Part shown: positions 1 through 10,137 of the stretch, in pieces
Layout: each line of letters starts with the position of its first letter
Position numbering within the stretch: position 1 is the first letter of the stretch
Source: Tessaracoccus defluvii
GTDB lineage: Bacteria; Actinomycetota; Actinomycetes; Propionibacteriales; Propionibacteriaceae
DNA: 64,000 nucleotides
NCBI RefSeq assembly: GCF_014489575.1
Contig: NZ_CP060789.1
Location: 744,001 to 808,000, forward strand
Direction: 5' to 3'
Translations under genes and position numbers: made by a program
The notes under the pieces: model-generated
The model's database searches: none
The model's input: only the letters and a program-made list of their open reading frames with translations
What the model was told of the DNA's origin: nothing

Positions 1-1432
<1,432 letters not shown>

Positions 1433-1440
<8 letters not shown>

Positions 1441-2779
1441 CGGCCCTCCTCCTGGTGAGTTCCGCGAGGATGGCGGCGTAGCGCTCCTCGTCGAGCACGT
1501 ACTTTGCCCGCATCACCAGGTAGCTGACGACCACGAGCAGCATGGGGACCACCATCATCGACATCCGGAACAGCCAGGCGTGGCCGGGCGTGACGTCCGC
1601 CGCCGACGTCGCCGTGTCCAGTCCGGTCCACAGGACAGTGGCGCCCACGACGGCGACCGCGAAGGCGTTGCTCAGCTTGTAGATGAACGGCTGGATCGAG
1701 AAAGTGACCGACTCGTTGCGGCGGCCGAGCTTCAGCTCGCCGTACTCGACGCTGTCGGCGATGAACATCACCATGAGCAGCTGGATCATGCCCTGCCCGG
1801 AGAACAGGAGGACCCCGGCCACCCCCGTCACCGGCAGCGAGGTGCCGGCGAACAGGAAGACGACGTAGCCCGCCGCCATGAGGGCGCTGGCGAGCAGGTG
1901 GATCTGGCCGCGCCGCAGCCGCTTCGAGATGAGCGGGAAGCAGACGAGCGCCGTGATCTGCGCGACGGCGAGGATGGCGGCGAAGATCGAGTAGGCGCCC
2001 TCGTCGCCGACGATGTACTTGAAGTAGTAGACGCCCAGCGACGTGGTGATGCCGTAGCCCGTCATGAACAGCACCATCGACAGCGTCACCCAGAGCAGCT
2101 GGTCGTTGCGGCCGATGACGCCGAACAGTTCGAGGACGCGGGTGCGCTCCGGCTCCTTGGCCGTGACCTGCTCCTTGGCGAAGATCAGCGTGATGGCCTG
2201 GAAGGCCAGCATGACGACCGCCAGCACGCACACGACGGCGAACCAGGCGGCCTCGTCGGAGCCCAGGACGGGTGCCAGCGCGCTGGTCACCGGCAGGATG
2301 CCCACGACGACGGCGAAGAGCCCGATGTTGGCGCAGATGCGGGCGACGGCGCCGACGCGCTCCCGCTCCGCCTGGTCCTCCGTCAGCGCGGGCAGCATCG
2401 ACCAGAAGGAGATGTCGTTGATCGTGTACGACACCTCGTAGACGAGGTACACCACGGTGAACAGCACGACGTAGCCCCAGCCGCGGACGCCGAGGTCGGC
2501 GAACATCAGCAGGCTCGCCCCCGCCCAGGCCACCGCGCCGAGCAGGATCCAGGGCTTGAACTTGCCCCACCGGCTGCGGGTGTTGTCGACGACGACGCCC
2601 ATGAACGGGTCGTTGACGGCGTCGAAGATCCGCATCGCGACCATGACGCCGCTGATGGCCGCGAACTGGGCGCCCGAGATGTCGAGGACGTCGCTCAGGT
2701 AGAACATGAGGAACATCGACACCAGCGCGGCGAGGCCGTCGCGCCCGAGCGTGCCCAGCCCGAAGGCCCAGCGGTTCAT
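1433..2779 (-). CDS. GPH-family (MelB-like) sugar:cation symporter
   Basis: Membrane protein of 448 residues with about 12 hydrophobic segments and no signal peptide. The start NRWAFGLGTLGRDGL and the loop DAVNDPFMGVVVDNTRSRWGKFKP are typical of the glycoside-pentoside-hexuronide:cation symporter family (melibiose, xyloside and glucuronide carriers). It probably brings an alpha-glucoside into the cell for the GH13 enzyme whose gene overlaps its end by 8 nt. Its own ATG lies in an ATGA overlap with the stop of the upstream AAA ATPase gene. No dedicated regulator gene sits beside the operon. The exact sugar cannot be read from sequence. Confidence 0.88.
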
Positions 2780-4173
2780 GCGTCGTCGCCGTACGGGGTG
2801 GGGTCCTGGAAGCCGGTGATGAGCTTGGCCGACAGCTTCTCCTGCTCGTCGAGGAGGGAGGCCAGCGCCGCGTGCAGGTGCGGGTCGGCCGGCGCGACCT
2901 CCGCCTCTGCGGCGATCAGCACCGCGCGGCGCATCAGTTCCTTGAAGAACGACGCCGTCCGCGCGTCGCTGCGATGGGCCACCTCGTCCAGGGCGGCATC
3001 CGTGAAGGGCACCGCGCCCCGGTACAACTCCAGCAGCCGGCGGCGCTCCCGCTCACCGGGCAGCGGGATCTCGACGGCGAGGTCGACGCGCCCCGGCCGC
3101 TGCGCGAGCGCCTCCTCCAGCACGTCGACCCGGTTCGTGGTCAGCAGGAACGCGACGTCAGCGTCGGAGTCGAGCCCGTCGAGGGCGTCGAGCACCTCGA
3201 ACAGCAGCGGGCGGGCGCCCGCCCCGAAGCCGCGGTCCATCGCCACCAGGTCGCAGTCCTCGAGGACGACGATGGAGGGCTGCAGGTTGCGGGCCATGGC
3301 GGCGGCCAGTCCCACCAGCGACAGGGTCTCCCCGTGCAGCACGAACACCGTGTGGCCGGTGGTGGCGCCCAGCAGGTGCCGGACCGTGTGGGTCTTGCCC
3401 GTGCCGGGCGGCCCGTAGAGGAGGACGCCGCGTTTCAGGTGCTGCCCCCAGCGGCGCAGCGCCTCGGCGTGCGCGGCGATGCCGGTGACGTGCCCGGTGA
3501 TCCGCTCCAGCAGCCCCTCCGGCAGCACCACGTCGGAGGCGGGAAGGTCGGGGCGCGGCAGGAAACGGTAGCCGTCGCCCTCACCCTCGAAGCCGATCAG
3601 GTCGAGCGTGATCACGTTGCCCCGGAGCACGGAGTGCTCGGTGGCGAGCCGCCCGACCTCCTCGATGAGTTCGCCGGCCAGTTCGGTGTCGGGGGAGAGC
3701 ACCTCCAGCACCGCCACCCCGGTGCCGGTCAGCTGGTTGCGGCGTCGCTGCAGCACGGCCACCGGCACGTCGCGGTACCGGAACAGCCGCAGCCCCAGAG
3801 CGATGGCGCGGCGCGTGGAGTCGGGGCCGGTCGGCACGTTGGCCCAGTCGACCGGCCCGGTCGGCAGCCTCGCCCAGGGGGAGGACACCATGTCGGCCAG
3901 CGACATGTGCTGGCGCTGATCGCCGCCGCCGATGCCGAGCAGCTGCGCGTCGGGGCCGGCGAGGAGCTCGAGGGCGACGTCGTAGTCGGCGTAGCGGTGG
4001 TGGGGCACCTCGCGGGCCACCGTCGACATGGAGCCGGCGCTGGCGCCGAGGAAGCCGCTGAGCGCGTCGGAGAGCTGGGGCAGGGCACCCGTGGGCGCGG
4101 CGGAGGCCGCCAGCTCGTTGAGGCGTTGGAAGGCGGCGAGGAACCCGCGCAGATCATCGGCGTCGACACTCAT
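2776..4173 (-). CDS. AAA-family ATPase of unknown role
   Basis: Protein of 465 residues. The N-terminal 230 residues resemble nothing I recognise. The C-terminal half is a classical AAA module: Walker A GPPGTGKT near residue 255, Walker B VVLEDCDLV, sensor-like LLTTNRVDVLE and an arginine-finger type segment ALAQRPGRVDLAVEIP. It has no membrane segment or signal peptide, so it is cytosolic. The ATG at 4173 is preferred over a GTG two codons upstream; no good Shine-Dalgarno precedes either. It sits 27 nt after the RlmA-like gene and overlaps the sugar symporter by 4 nt, so it is co-transcribed with both. BCS1/FtsH-like ATPase cores are the closest general comparison; the substrate is unknown. 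Confidence 0.8.
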   Translation of the reverse strand: MSVDADDLRGFLAAFQRLNELAASAAPTGALPQLSDALSGFLGASAGSMSTVAREVPHHRYADYDVALELLAGPDAQLLGIGGGDQRQHMSLADMVSSPWARLPTGPVDWANVPTGPDSTRRAIALGLRLFRYRDVPVAVLQRRRNQLTGTGVAVLEVLSPDTELAGELIEEVGRLATEHSVLRGNVITLDLIGFEGEGDGYRFLPRPDLPASDVVLPEGLLERITGHVTGIAAHAEALRRWGQHLKRGVLLYGPPGTGKTHTVRHLLGATTGHTVFVLHGETLSLVGLAAAMARNLQPSIVVLEDCDLVAMDRGFGAGARPLLFEVLDALDGLDSDADVAFLLTTNRVDVLEEALAQRPGRVDLAVEIPLPGERERRRLLELYRGAVPFTDAALDEVAHRSDARTASFFKELMRRAVLIAAEAEVAPADPHLHAALASLLDEQEKLSAKLITGFQDPTPYGDDA

Positions 4174-4200
4174 GGCCACACCCTAGGGGGTGGCGGGGCG

Positions 4201-4983
4201 TCAGCGGCGGAGCGTCACGACGTCGACGGCGACGGTGACGCTGGCGGCCTCTGGGGCGGCCGGGACGGTGTGGAACGCGTTGGGGCCCATGGCGATCAGG
4301 TCGGCGACCTGATCTCCGGTGAGGTCCAGCCGGTAGCGGACCTCCTCGACGTCGGCGCTCCACGCCGGCCACGCCGCGGCGATCGCGGCCGCCTTGTCGC
4401 CAGGAACGTCGAGCAACCCATGGCGGGAGCGGAGCTCGCCGAGATGCTCGGCGGCCGGGACGGCGACGACGAGGCGCCCCGTCGGGGCGAGGAGCCGGTC
4501 GAACTCCGCCGGGTTGCGCGGGGCGAACACGCACAGCAGGGCGTCGACGGCCCCGTCGGGTAACGGCAGCCCCGCCCAGGTGTCGGCCACGACGGCGGCG
4601 GCGCGCGGATGACAGCGGGCGGCCCTTCTGGCGGCGGCGGGGGAGACGTCGGTGGCCAGCCCCTCCGCGTCCGGGGCGGCGTCGAGCGCGGCGGCCAGGT
4701 AGTGGCCGGTGCCGGCCCCGACCTCGAGGATCCGCCGTGCCCCCGCGGCGCCGCGGGCGACCGCGGCGGCGATGGGCGCGTAGTGTCCGCCGCCCAGGAA
4801 CCGGTCGCGGGCGGCGACCATGGCCGGGGTGTCGGCGTTGGCGGGGGCTGCGTGCCCCAGGAGGTTCACGTACCCCTGCCGGGCGATGTCGAAGCTGTGG
4901 CGGGCCGGGCAGACGAGCGCGCCGTCACGCCGGCTCAGCGGGGCGCCGCACCGCGGGCAGACGAGCCAGCCCAGCGCGCTCAC
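4201..4983 (-). CDS. RlmA-like 23S rRNA (guanine-N1) methyltransferase
   Basis: SAM-dependent methyltransferase of 260 residues. The N-terminus carries a small zinc-finger-like set CPRCG ... VCPARHSFD, followed by QGYVNLL, the signature of the RlmA(I)/RlmA(II)/TlrB family, which methylates a G in 23S rRNA helix 35. The SAM site is ILEVGAGTGHYL near residue 90, with CVFAPRNPAEFDRLL after it. The start is a GTG in a GTGA overlap with the stop of the SURF1 gene; a longer reading upstream only retranslates SURF1 DNA. Homologues are housekeeping rRNA modifiers or confer resistance to tylosin-like macrolides; nothing here argues for a resistance role. Confidence 0.8.
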   Translation of the reverse strand: MSALGWLVCPRCGAPLSRRDGALVCPARHSFDIARQGYVNLLGHAAPANADTPAMVAARDRFLGGGHYAPIAAAVARGAAGARRILEVGAGTGHYLAAALDAAPDAEGLATDVSPAAARRAARCHPRAAAVVADTWAGLPLPDGAVDALLCVFAPRNPAEFDRLLAPTGRLVVAVPAAEHLGELRSRHGLLDVPGDKAAAIAAAWPAWSADVEEVRYRLDLTGDQVADLIAMGPNAFHTVPAAPEAASVTVAVDVVTLRR

Positions 4984-5714
4984 GCGGCGGCCTTCGCGCT
5001 CGCCTTCCGCCGGTCGCGGATGTCGGCGCGCACCAGCACGCCGACGCCGATGACGCCGACGACGGTGAAGGCGAACCACTGCAGCGCGTAGCTGAGGTGT
5101 GGGCCCTCGCTGAGATCGGGCGGGGGTACCGGCGTGAGTCCGCCGACATCCGCCGGGGTCGATTCGCTGAGCGCGATGAACCCGTCGAGGAGGTCGAGCC
5201 CGAGGCTCTGTCCCAGCGCCTCGGAGCTGATGAGACGGATCTGCCCCTCGTGCGGCTCCATGGCGATGGAGTCGCCGCGCTCGTTGCGGCGCACGTAGCC
5301 CGTGACGGTGACCTCGCCGGGCGTGACGGCGGGCACGTCGCCGTCGGGGCGCGAACCCTCCCGTTGCAGGAAGCCACGGTCGACCAGCAGGTGGTCGCCA
5401 GCGTCGGTCTGCAGCACGGCCACCACCTCACTGCCGTAGGCGCCGTCGAGGGAGCGGTAGCGGACCTGGAACTGCTCGGGCAGGTAGGTGCCGGTCGCCG
5501 TGACCTGGAACCACTGGTCGTCGTCGCCGATGGGGCCACCCATCACCTGTCCATAGGGCTGGACCGGCATGTCGCGGTGGGCGACGACGATCGCGTTGGC
5601 GGCCCTGCGCTCGTCGAGGCGGGACAACTGCCAGCGGCCGAGCATCACGAACGTGACGGCGAGGACGGTCGCCAGCACCCCGAGTGCGATCCAGCGTCTT
5701 GCTTGACGGCTCAA
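4980..5714 (-). CDS. SURF1 family cytochrome oxidase assembly protein
   Basis: Protein of 244 residues with one membrane segment at the N-terminus (about 8-28) and one near the C-terminus (about 210-230), enclosing a soluble domain, the standard SURF1 topology. Family motifs include MLGRWQLSRLDERRAAN, VDRGFLQ and a C-terminal HLSYALQWFAFT. SURF1 proteins help insert heme A into subunit I of the aa3 terminal oxidase at the membrane. The start is a TTG chosen because GGAGGA lies just upstream and the codon sits in a TTGA overlap with the DUF3099 stop; the downstream gene starts in a GTGA overlap. The whole run therefore reads as one coupled transcript. Confidence 0.9.
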   Translation of the reverse strand: MSRQARRWIALGVLATVLAVTFVMLGRWQLSRLDERRAANAIVVAHRDMPVQPYGQVMGGPIGDDDQWFQVTATGTYLPEQFQVRYRSLDGAYGSEVVAVLQTDAGDHLLVDRGFLQREGSRPDGDVPAVTPGEVTVTGYVRRNERGDSIAMEPHEGQIRLISSEALGQSLGLDLLDGFIALSESTPADVGGLTPVPPPDLSEGPHLSYALQWFAFTVVGVIGVGVLVRADIRDRRKASAKAAA

Positions 5715-6028
5715 CGCTCGTCCTCCTCGATGGTTCCCGGCAGTACCTCGCCGGCGGGTAGGGCAGGCCTGTCCGCGCCGTCCTCCGGTGGGAGGGTGGC
5801 GGGCGGCCGGTGGTCCACATTGTTGGCCAGGAGCACGGCGATGGCCGGCAGCACCGCCGCGGCGATGAGCGTGGCGACCTTCCACCAGCCGGGCACGATG
5901 AGGAAGGCGATGAAGCACGCGGTGCGGACCGCCATCGTCAGGATGTAGCGACGCTGTCGCTCCTCCAGGTCGAGGCTGTGGCTGCGACCGGCGGTGGTGA
6001 TCAGAGCGGCATCCCTGCTCTTCGGCAT
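5711..6028 (-). CDS. DUF3099 membrane protein
   Basis: Small actinobacterial membrane protein of 105 residues. The segment ITTAGRSHSLDLEERQRRYI followed by two transmembrane helices (about 33-50 and 52-68) is characteristic of DUF3099; the C-terminal 35 residues are acidic and proline-rich. The function is unknown; the family often sits next to fabG or SURF1, as here. It is the first gene of the minus-strand run extending to 1. TAAGCT lies 6 nt before the ATG, so the transcript is probably leaderless. Confidence 0.85.
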   Translation of the reverse strand: MPKSRDAALITTAGRSHSLDLEERQRRYILTMAVRTACFIAFLIVPGWWKVATLIAAAVLPAIAVLLANNVDHRPPATLPPEDGADRPALPAGEVLPGTIEEDER

Positions 6029-6034
6029 GCGTCC

Positions 6035-6040
6035 AGCTTA
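6035..6040 (-). promoter_or_regulatory. -10 box for DUF3099/SURF1 operon (leaderless)
   Basis: TAAGCT on the minus strand ends 6 nt before the ATG at 6028. No convincing -35 is visible. Confidence 0.55.
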
Positions 6041-6116
6041 GTCCGGTGCGCCACAGCCTCGCGCCTCGTCGTTTCGCAGGAACGGGCGATGCGACGGGAA
6101 GGTCCCAGGCCTGCGG

Positions 6117-6122
6117 TAGGTT
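6117..6122 (+). promoter_or_regulatory. -10 box for fabG (leaderless)
   Basis: TAGGTT ends 6 nt before the GTG start at 6129, which puts transcription start at or next to the start codon. Confidence 0.55.
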
Positions 6123-6128
6123 GTCGCC

Positions 6129-6842
6129 GTGTCGAATGCATCTCGTGTTGTCCTGGTCACCGGTGGCTCGAAGGGGATCGGTCGCACCATGGCCGAGGCC
6201 TTCCGCGACGCGGGGTACCGTGTCGCCGCGACCTACCGTTCCGGTGGCGTCCCTGACGGTGTCCTGGGCGTCGCCTGCGACATCACCGACCAGGGGCAGG
6301 TGGACCACGCGTTCGACACAGTCGAGGCCGAACTGGGCCCCGTCGAGATCCTCGTCGCCAACGCGGGCGTCACGAAGGACACGCTCCTCATGCGGATGTC
6401 GGACGACGATTGGCAGCAGGTCATCGACACCAACCTCACCGGCACCTTCCGGGTGGTGCGCCGCGCCAGCCGCCCGATGATGCGGGGCCGCTTCGGCCGC
6501 GTCATCCTCATCTCCTCGGTCGTCGGCCTGCTCGGCTCGGCGGGGCAGCTCAACTACGCGGCGTCGAAGTCGGCGCTGATCGGCATGGCCCGCAGCCTCA
6601 CCCGCGAGCTGGGCAGCCGCAACGTCACAGCCAACGTCATCGCTCCCGGCTTCATCGCCACCGACATGACGGCCGTGCTCGACGAGGCGACGATCGCCGA
6701 CTACACCCGGCGGATCCCCGCCGGCAGGCTCGGCGCCGTCGACGACGTTGCCGCGGCCGCGCTCTACCTGGCCAGCGACGCCGCAGGCTACGTCTCCGGC
6801 GCCGTGCTGCCGGTCGACGGCGGCCTCGGCATGGGCCACTGA
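6129..6842 (+). CDS. fabG: 3-oxoacyl-ACP reductase FabG
   Basis: NADPH-dependent reduction of 3-oxoacyl-ACP in type II fatty acid synthesis, cytosolic. Short-chain dehydrogenase of 237 residues: cofactor motif TGGSKGIG (about 11-18), NAG of VANAGVTKD, catalytic Ser in LISSVVG, catalytic YAASK, and the FabG-type ending DGGLGMGH. The GTG start is supported by the -10 box 6 nt upstream and by alignment of the first strand VVLVTGG. fabI follows 32 nt downstream, the same pairing as mycobacterial mabA-inhA, so one message makes both reductases of the elongation cycle. Confidence 0.93.
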   Translation: MSNASRVVLVTGGSKGIGRTMAEAFRDAGYRVAATYRSGGVPDGVLGVACDITDQGQVDHAFDTVEAELGPVEILVANAGVTKDTLLMRMSDDDWQQVIDTNLTGTFRVVRRASRPMMRGRFGRVILISSVVGLLGSAGQLNYAASKSALIGMARSLTRELGSRNVTANVIAPGFIATDMTAVLDEATIADYTRRIPAGRLGAVDDVAAAALYLASDAAGYVSGAVLPVDGGLGMGH

Positions 6843-6874
6843 CACCCCACGATCCCGGAACAGAAGGAAGCACC

Positions 6875-7648
6875 ATGGGTCTGCTCGACGGCAAGAACAT
6901 CCTGATCACCGGCGTCACCATGCGCACGTCCATCGCGTACGCCGCGGTGGAGATCGCGCAGCGCGAAGGGGCCAACGTCGTGGTCTCCGCTGCGGGCCGG
7001 GCCGTGGCGCCCGCCCAGCGGGCCATCGCGCGCCTGGAGCAGGTGCCGCCGCTCATCGAGGTCGACGTGACCGACCCGGACCACCTGGCCGCGTTGCCGG
7101 AGCTGCTCGGGCAGCACATCAACGGAGGCCTCGACGGCATCGTCCACTCCATCGCGTACGCCGATCCGGAGAAGGCGCTGGGCGGCGCGTTCCTCAGCAC
7201 CGACTGGGACACGGTCGCCAACGCGCTCCACATCTCCGCCTACTCGCTGCAGTCGCTCACCATGGCCGCCAGGCCCGTCCTCAACCGGGGCGCCTCCGTC
7301 GTCGGCCTGACCTTCGACGCCACCGTCTCGTGGCCGGCGTACGACTGGATGGGGGTGGCGAAGGCCGCGCTCGAGTCGACCTCCCGCTACCTCGCCCGCT
7401 ACCTCGGCCCGGACGGCATCCGCGTCAACCTGGTGGCCGCCGGCCCCGTCGACACCGTCGCGAAGAAGGCCATCCCCGGCGCGTCCTCCTTCAACGACAT
7501 CTGGGCCGAGCGCGCCCCGCTGTCGTGGGACTCCTCCGATGCGGTGCCGTCCGCGAAGGCGATCGTCGCCCTGCTCAGCGACTGGTTCCCCGCCACCACG
7601 GGTGAGATGGTCCACGTCGACGGAGGCCTGCACTCCACCGGAGCCTGA
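6875..7648 (+). CDS. fabI: enoyl-ACP reductase FabI/InhA
   Basis: Final reduction step of the type II fatty acid cycle (enoyl-ACP to acyl-ACP, NADH-dependent). It has 257 residues. The atypical SDR dinucleotide site GVTMRTSIAYA near residues 14-24 and the catalytic pair YDWMGVAK (Tyr-x6-Lys) are the FabI/InhA signature; HSIAYA and the C-terminal GEMVHVDGG also match. An AGAAGGAAG ribosome site precedes the ATG. It is co-transcribed with fabG. In homologues this enzyme is the target of triclosan and isoniazid-type inhibitors; susceptibility here is not inferable. Confidence 0.93.
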   Translation: MGLLDGKNILITGVTMRTSIAYAAVEIAQREGANVVVSAAGRAVAPAQRAIARLEQVPPLIEVDVTDPDHLAALPELLGQHINGGLDGIVHSIAYADPEKALGGAFLSTDWDTVANALHISAYSLQSLTMAARPVLNRGASVVGLTFDATVSWPAYDWMGVAKAALESTSRYLARYLGPDGIRVNLVAAGPVDTVAKKAIPGASSFNDIWAERAPLSWDSSDAVPSAKAIVALLSDWFPATTGEMVHVDGGLHSTGA

Positions 7649-7665
7649 ACGGTCCCGGCCGTCGT

Positions 7666-7683
7666 GGCGCGGCCCCCCGCGCC
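7666..7683 (+). terminator. hairpin after fabI
   Basis: GGCGCGG and CCGCGCC form a perfect 7-bp stem around CCCC, inside a longer imperfect GC-rich pairing (about 7652-7697). There is no T tract, so termination is only suggested. Confidence 0.4.
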
Positions 7684-7700
7684 GCCCGGGGCCGGTCGGG

Positions 7701-7706
7701 TAGGTT
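7701..7706 (+). promoter_or_regulatory. -10 box for the ABC/NfeD/SPFH operon (leaderless)
   Basis: TAGGTT ends 7 nt before the ATG at 7714; this spacing decides for that ATG rather than the GTG two codons upstream. Confidence 0.55.
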
Positions 7707-7713
7707 TGTGCCC

Positions 7714-8498
7714 ATGGCAAGCGTGGCAGAGCTGGCGGGCGTGACGGTGCGGCGCGGAAGCGCCGTGCTGCTGGACTCGTTGTCGTTGATCATCGACGAG
7801 GGTGAGCGCTGGGTCGTGATCGGCCCCAACGGCGCGGGCAAGACCACCCTCCTGCAACTGCTGGGCGCGCACATGTACCCGAGCGAGGGGGTCGTCGGCC
7901 TCCTTGACGAGGTGGTCGGCGCCGTCGACGTGTTCGAACTCAGGCCCCGCATCGGTTTCACCTCCTCGGCCATCGCCGCCCGCATCCCGGACGGGGAGCG
8001 GGTCCGCGACGTCGTCCTGTCGGCCGCCTACGCCATCGTCGGCCGCTGGCGGGAGGAGTACGACGGCTACGACACGGCCCGCGCCGACCAGCTCCTGTAC
8101 GACCTGCGCGTCGACCACCTGGCGGAGCGCACCTTCGGCACCCTCAGCGAGGGTGAGCGCAAGCGGGTGCAGATCGCCAGGGCACTCATGACCGATCCCG
8201 AGCTGCTGCTCCTCGACGAGCCGGCAGGCGGCCTCGACCTGGCCGGCCGCGAGGCCCTCGTCGACACGCTGTCCGGGCTGTGCCTCGACCCCGACTCGCC
8301 GGCGACCGTGCTCGTGACCCACCACGTCGAGGAGATCCCGAGGGGATCACGCATGCGCTCCTGCTGGACGGGGGGCGGGTCGTCGCGGCCGGCCCCATCG
8401 GCGAGACCCTCACGGATGAGAACCTCAGCCGTGCGTTCTCCATGGCCCTGACCGTCGGGCACCAGGACGGCCGCTGGTTCGCCAGGAGCCGACGGTGA
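7714..8498 (+). CDS. ABC transporter ATP-binding protein (frame broken near 8337-8345)
   Basis: Soluble ABC ATPase, about 261 residues if the frame is restored. Walker A GPNGAGKTT near residue 35, signature LSEGERKRVQIARAL, Walker B LLLLDEPAGGLDL and the H-loop VTHHVEEIP are all intact. After HHVEEIP the frame breaks; the missing continuation EGITHALLLDGGRVVAAGPI is found one frame over and runs to the TGA at 8498, which overlaps the NfeD start by 4 nt. Adding one C to the CCC at 8337-8339 restores both. It resembles stand-alone ModF/YlmA-type ATPases; no permease gene adjoins. As given, the protein would end with about 35 wrong residues. Confidence 0.82.
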
Positions 8499-8971
8499 GC
8501 GACTTCGTCGACTGGCTGGGCGCCAACCTGTGGTCCCTGTGGGGGATCACGGCCCTCGGCCTGGCCGCCGCGGAACTCTTCACACTCGATCTCACCCTCC
8601 TGATGCTGGCCTCCGGCGCGCTCGCCGGAGGCGTCGTCGCGCTCGTCTTCCCCGGCCTGTTCTGGCTCCAGATCGTGGTGGCTGTGGTCGTCGCGGTCGC
8701 GAGCCTGTTCCTGCTCCGCCCGACGCTGCTCGAGAAGGTCCGCAACGCGCCGGGCTACCGGTCGTCGCTGGACAACCTGGTCGGCGCCCGCGGCACCGTC
8801 ACCGCCCTGGTGGGTGCCGAGACGGGCGAGGTCAAGGTCTCCGGGCAGGTCTGGGAGGCGCGTCCCTACGATCCCACCATCACGATCGAACCCGGCGAAC
8901 CGATCGAGGTCTTCGGGCTCGACGGCATCACCCTCATCGTCTACCCGGTGCACCGCAGCATCGAAGGATAG
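8495..8971 (+). CDS. NfeD family membrane protein
   Basis: Protein of 158 residues: three hydrophobic segments in the first 75 residues, then a C-terminal OB-fold (about 95-155; GARGTVTALVGAETGEVKVSGQVWEA) that defines NfeD proteins. NfeD partners with SPFH/stomatin proteins in membrane microdomains, and an SPFH gene follows 9 nt downstream. It starts with GTG in a GTGA overlap with the ABC ATPase gene. This is the short form, without the N-terminal serine protease domain. Confidence 0.88.
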   Translation: MSDFVDWLGANLWSLWGITALGLAAAELFTLDLTLLMLASGALAGGVVALVFPGLFWLQIVVAVVVAVASLFLLRPTLLEKVRNAPGYRSSLDNLVGARGTVTALVGAETGEVKVSGQVWEARPYDPTITIEPGEPIEVFGLDGITLIVYPVHRSIEG

Positions 8972-8980
8972 GAGTCCGAC

Positions 8981-10135
8981 ATGCCTGAGTTCTTCCCGCT
9001 GATCGCCGCGGTGGTCGCCGCCGTGCTCGTGGTGCTGGTGCTCTCCGCCAGCCTCAAGATCATCCGCCAGCAGCAGGTCGCTCTCGTGGAGAGGCTCGGC
9101 AAGTTCCGCAAGGAGCTGCGGCCAGGGCCGCATCTCGTCGTCCCCTTCTTCGACCAGGTGCGCTACACCCTCGACATGCGCGAGCAGGTCGTCCCGTTCC
9201 CTCCGCAGGGGGTGATCACCGAGGACAACCTGATGGTTTCCATCGACTCGGTCATCTACTTCCAGGTCGTCGACCCGGGGCGGGCGGCGTACGAGGCGCA
9301 GAACTACCGGGCGGCGATCGAGCAGCTGACCATGACGACGCTGCGTAACATCATCGGCGGCATGGACCTCGAGGCCGCGCTGACCTCCCGCGAGGAGATC
9401 AACCAGCGCCTCCGGATGGTCCTGGACGAGGCCACCGGCAAGTGGGGCATCAAGGTCAACCGGGTGGAGCTGCGCGCCATCGAGCCGCCGCCGACCATCC
9501 GTGACGCCATGGAGAAGGGGGCCCGTGCCGAGCGCGACAAGCGGGCCCAGATCCTCCTCGCGGAGGGCCAGCGACAGTCGCAGATCCTGGCCGCTGGCGG
9601 CGACCGGGAGGCCTCCATCCTCCGTGCCCAGGGCGACAGGGAGGCGGCTGTCCTGCGGGCCCAGGCCGACCGGCAGGCGCAGATGCTGCGGGCCGAGGGC
9701 GAGGCGCAGGCGATCGGCACCGTCTTCGAGGCGATCCATGCGGCCGAGCCCGACCAGGCGCTGCTGGCCTACCAGTACATGCAGATGCTGCCCAAGCTGG
9801 CCCAGGGCGACGCCAACAAGGTGTGGATCGTCCCGAGCGAGCTGAACGACGCCCTCAAGGGGCTCGGCCAGGTGGTCGAGTCCGAGGAAGTGCGCGACTA
9901 CGTCTCGAATACCGTGCGCCGCTTCACCGCCCCGGGGAAGGTCGACGTGCATGCCGAGATCGAAGCGCAGGCAGTGAGAGACAGGGCCCGCTCCGACAAG
10001 ACGGTAGAGCGCGCGATCGCGGATGCGCAGGCCATCGACAGCGCCGCCAGGGCCCGTCGCAAGCCGGTCGCGCCCGAGCTGTCGTCCCGGCCGTCGTTCA
10101 CCGAGTCGCCGCAGCCCCCCGCCACGCCGAGCTGA
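8981..10135 (+). CDS. SPFH/Band 7 (stomatin-like) protein
   Basis: Membrane scaffold protein of 384 residues. One N-terminal transmembrane helix (about 5-25) is followed by the SPFH domain (RQQQVALVERLGKF ... VSIDSVIYFQV) and a charged Ala/Arg/Gln-rich coiled coil (about 180-260; repeats such as GDREAAVLRAQADRQ) that drives oligomerisation, ending in a proline-rich tail. With NfeD immediately upstream it likely organises membrane microdomains or helps membrane protein quality control. An AGGAG ribosome site precedes the ATG. The next gene runs convergently, only 2 nt away. Confidence 0.9.
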   Translation: MPEFFPLIAAVVAAVLVVLVLSASLKIIRQQQVALVERLGKFRKELRPGPHLVVPFFDQVRYTLDMREQVVPFPPQGVITEDNLMVSIDSVIYFQVVDPGRAAYEAQNYRAAIEQLTMTTLRNIIGGMDLEAALTSREEINQRLRMVLDEATGKWGIKVNRVELRAIEPPPTIRDAMEKGARAERDKRAQILLAEGQRQSQILAAGGDREASILRAQGDREAAVLRAQADRQAQMLRAEGEAQAIGTVFEAIHAAEPDQALLAYQYMQMLPKLAQGDANKVWIVPSELNDALKGLGQVVESEEVRDYVSNTVRRFTAPGKVDVHAEIEAQAVRDRARSDKTVERAIADAQAIDSAARARRKPVAPELSSRPSFTESPQPPATPS

Positions 10136-10137
10136 GG

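Noticed and set aside
4201..4983. RlmA-like gene as a tylosin-type resistance determinant
   Set aside because: The family includes TlrB, but there is no antibiotic cluster nearby and the gene sits in a housekeeping run.
7714..8498. Calling the frame-broken genes pseudogenes
   Set aside because: All breaks are single G/C-run deletions with both halves fully conserved, and several genes are essential; a sequencing artefact is the simpler explanation.
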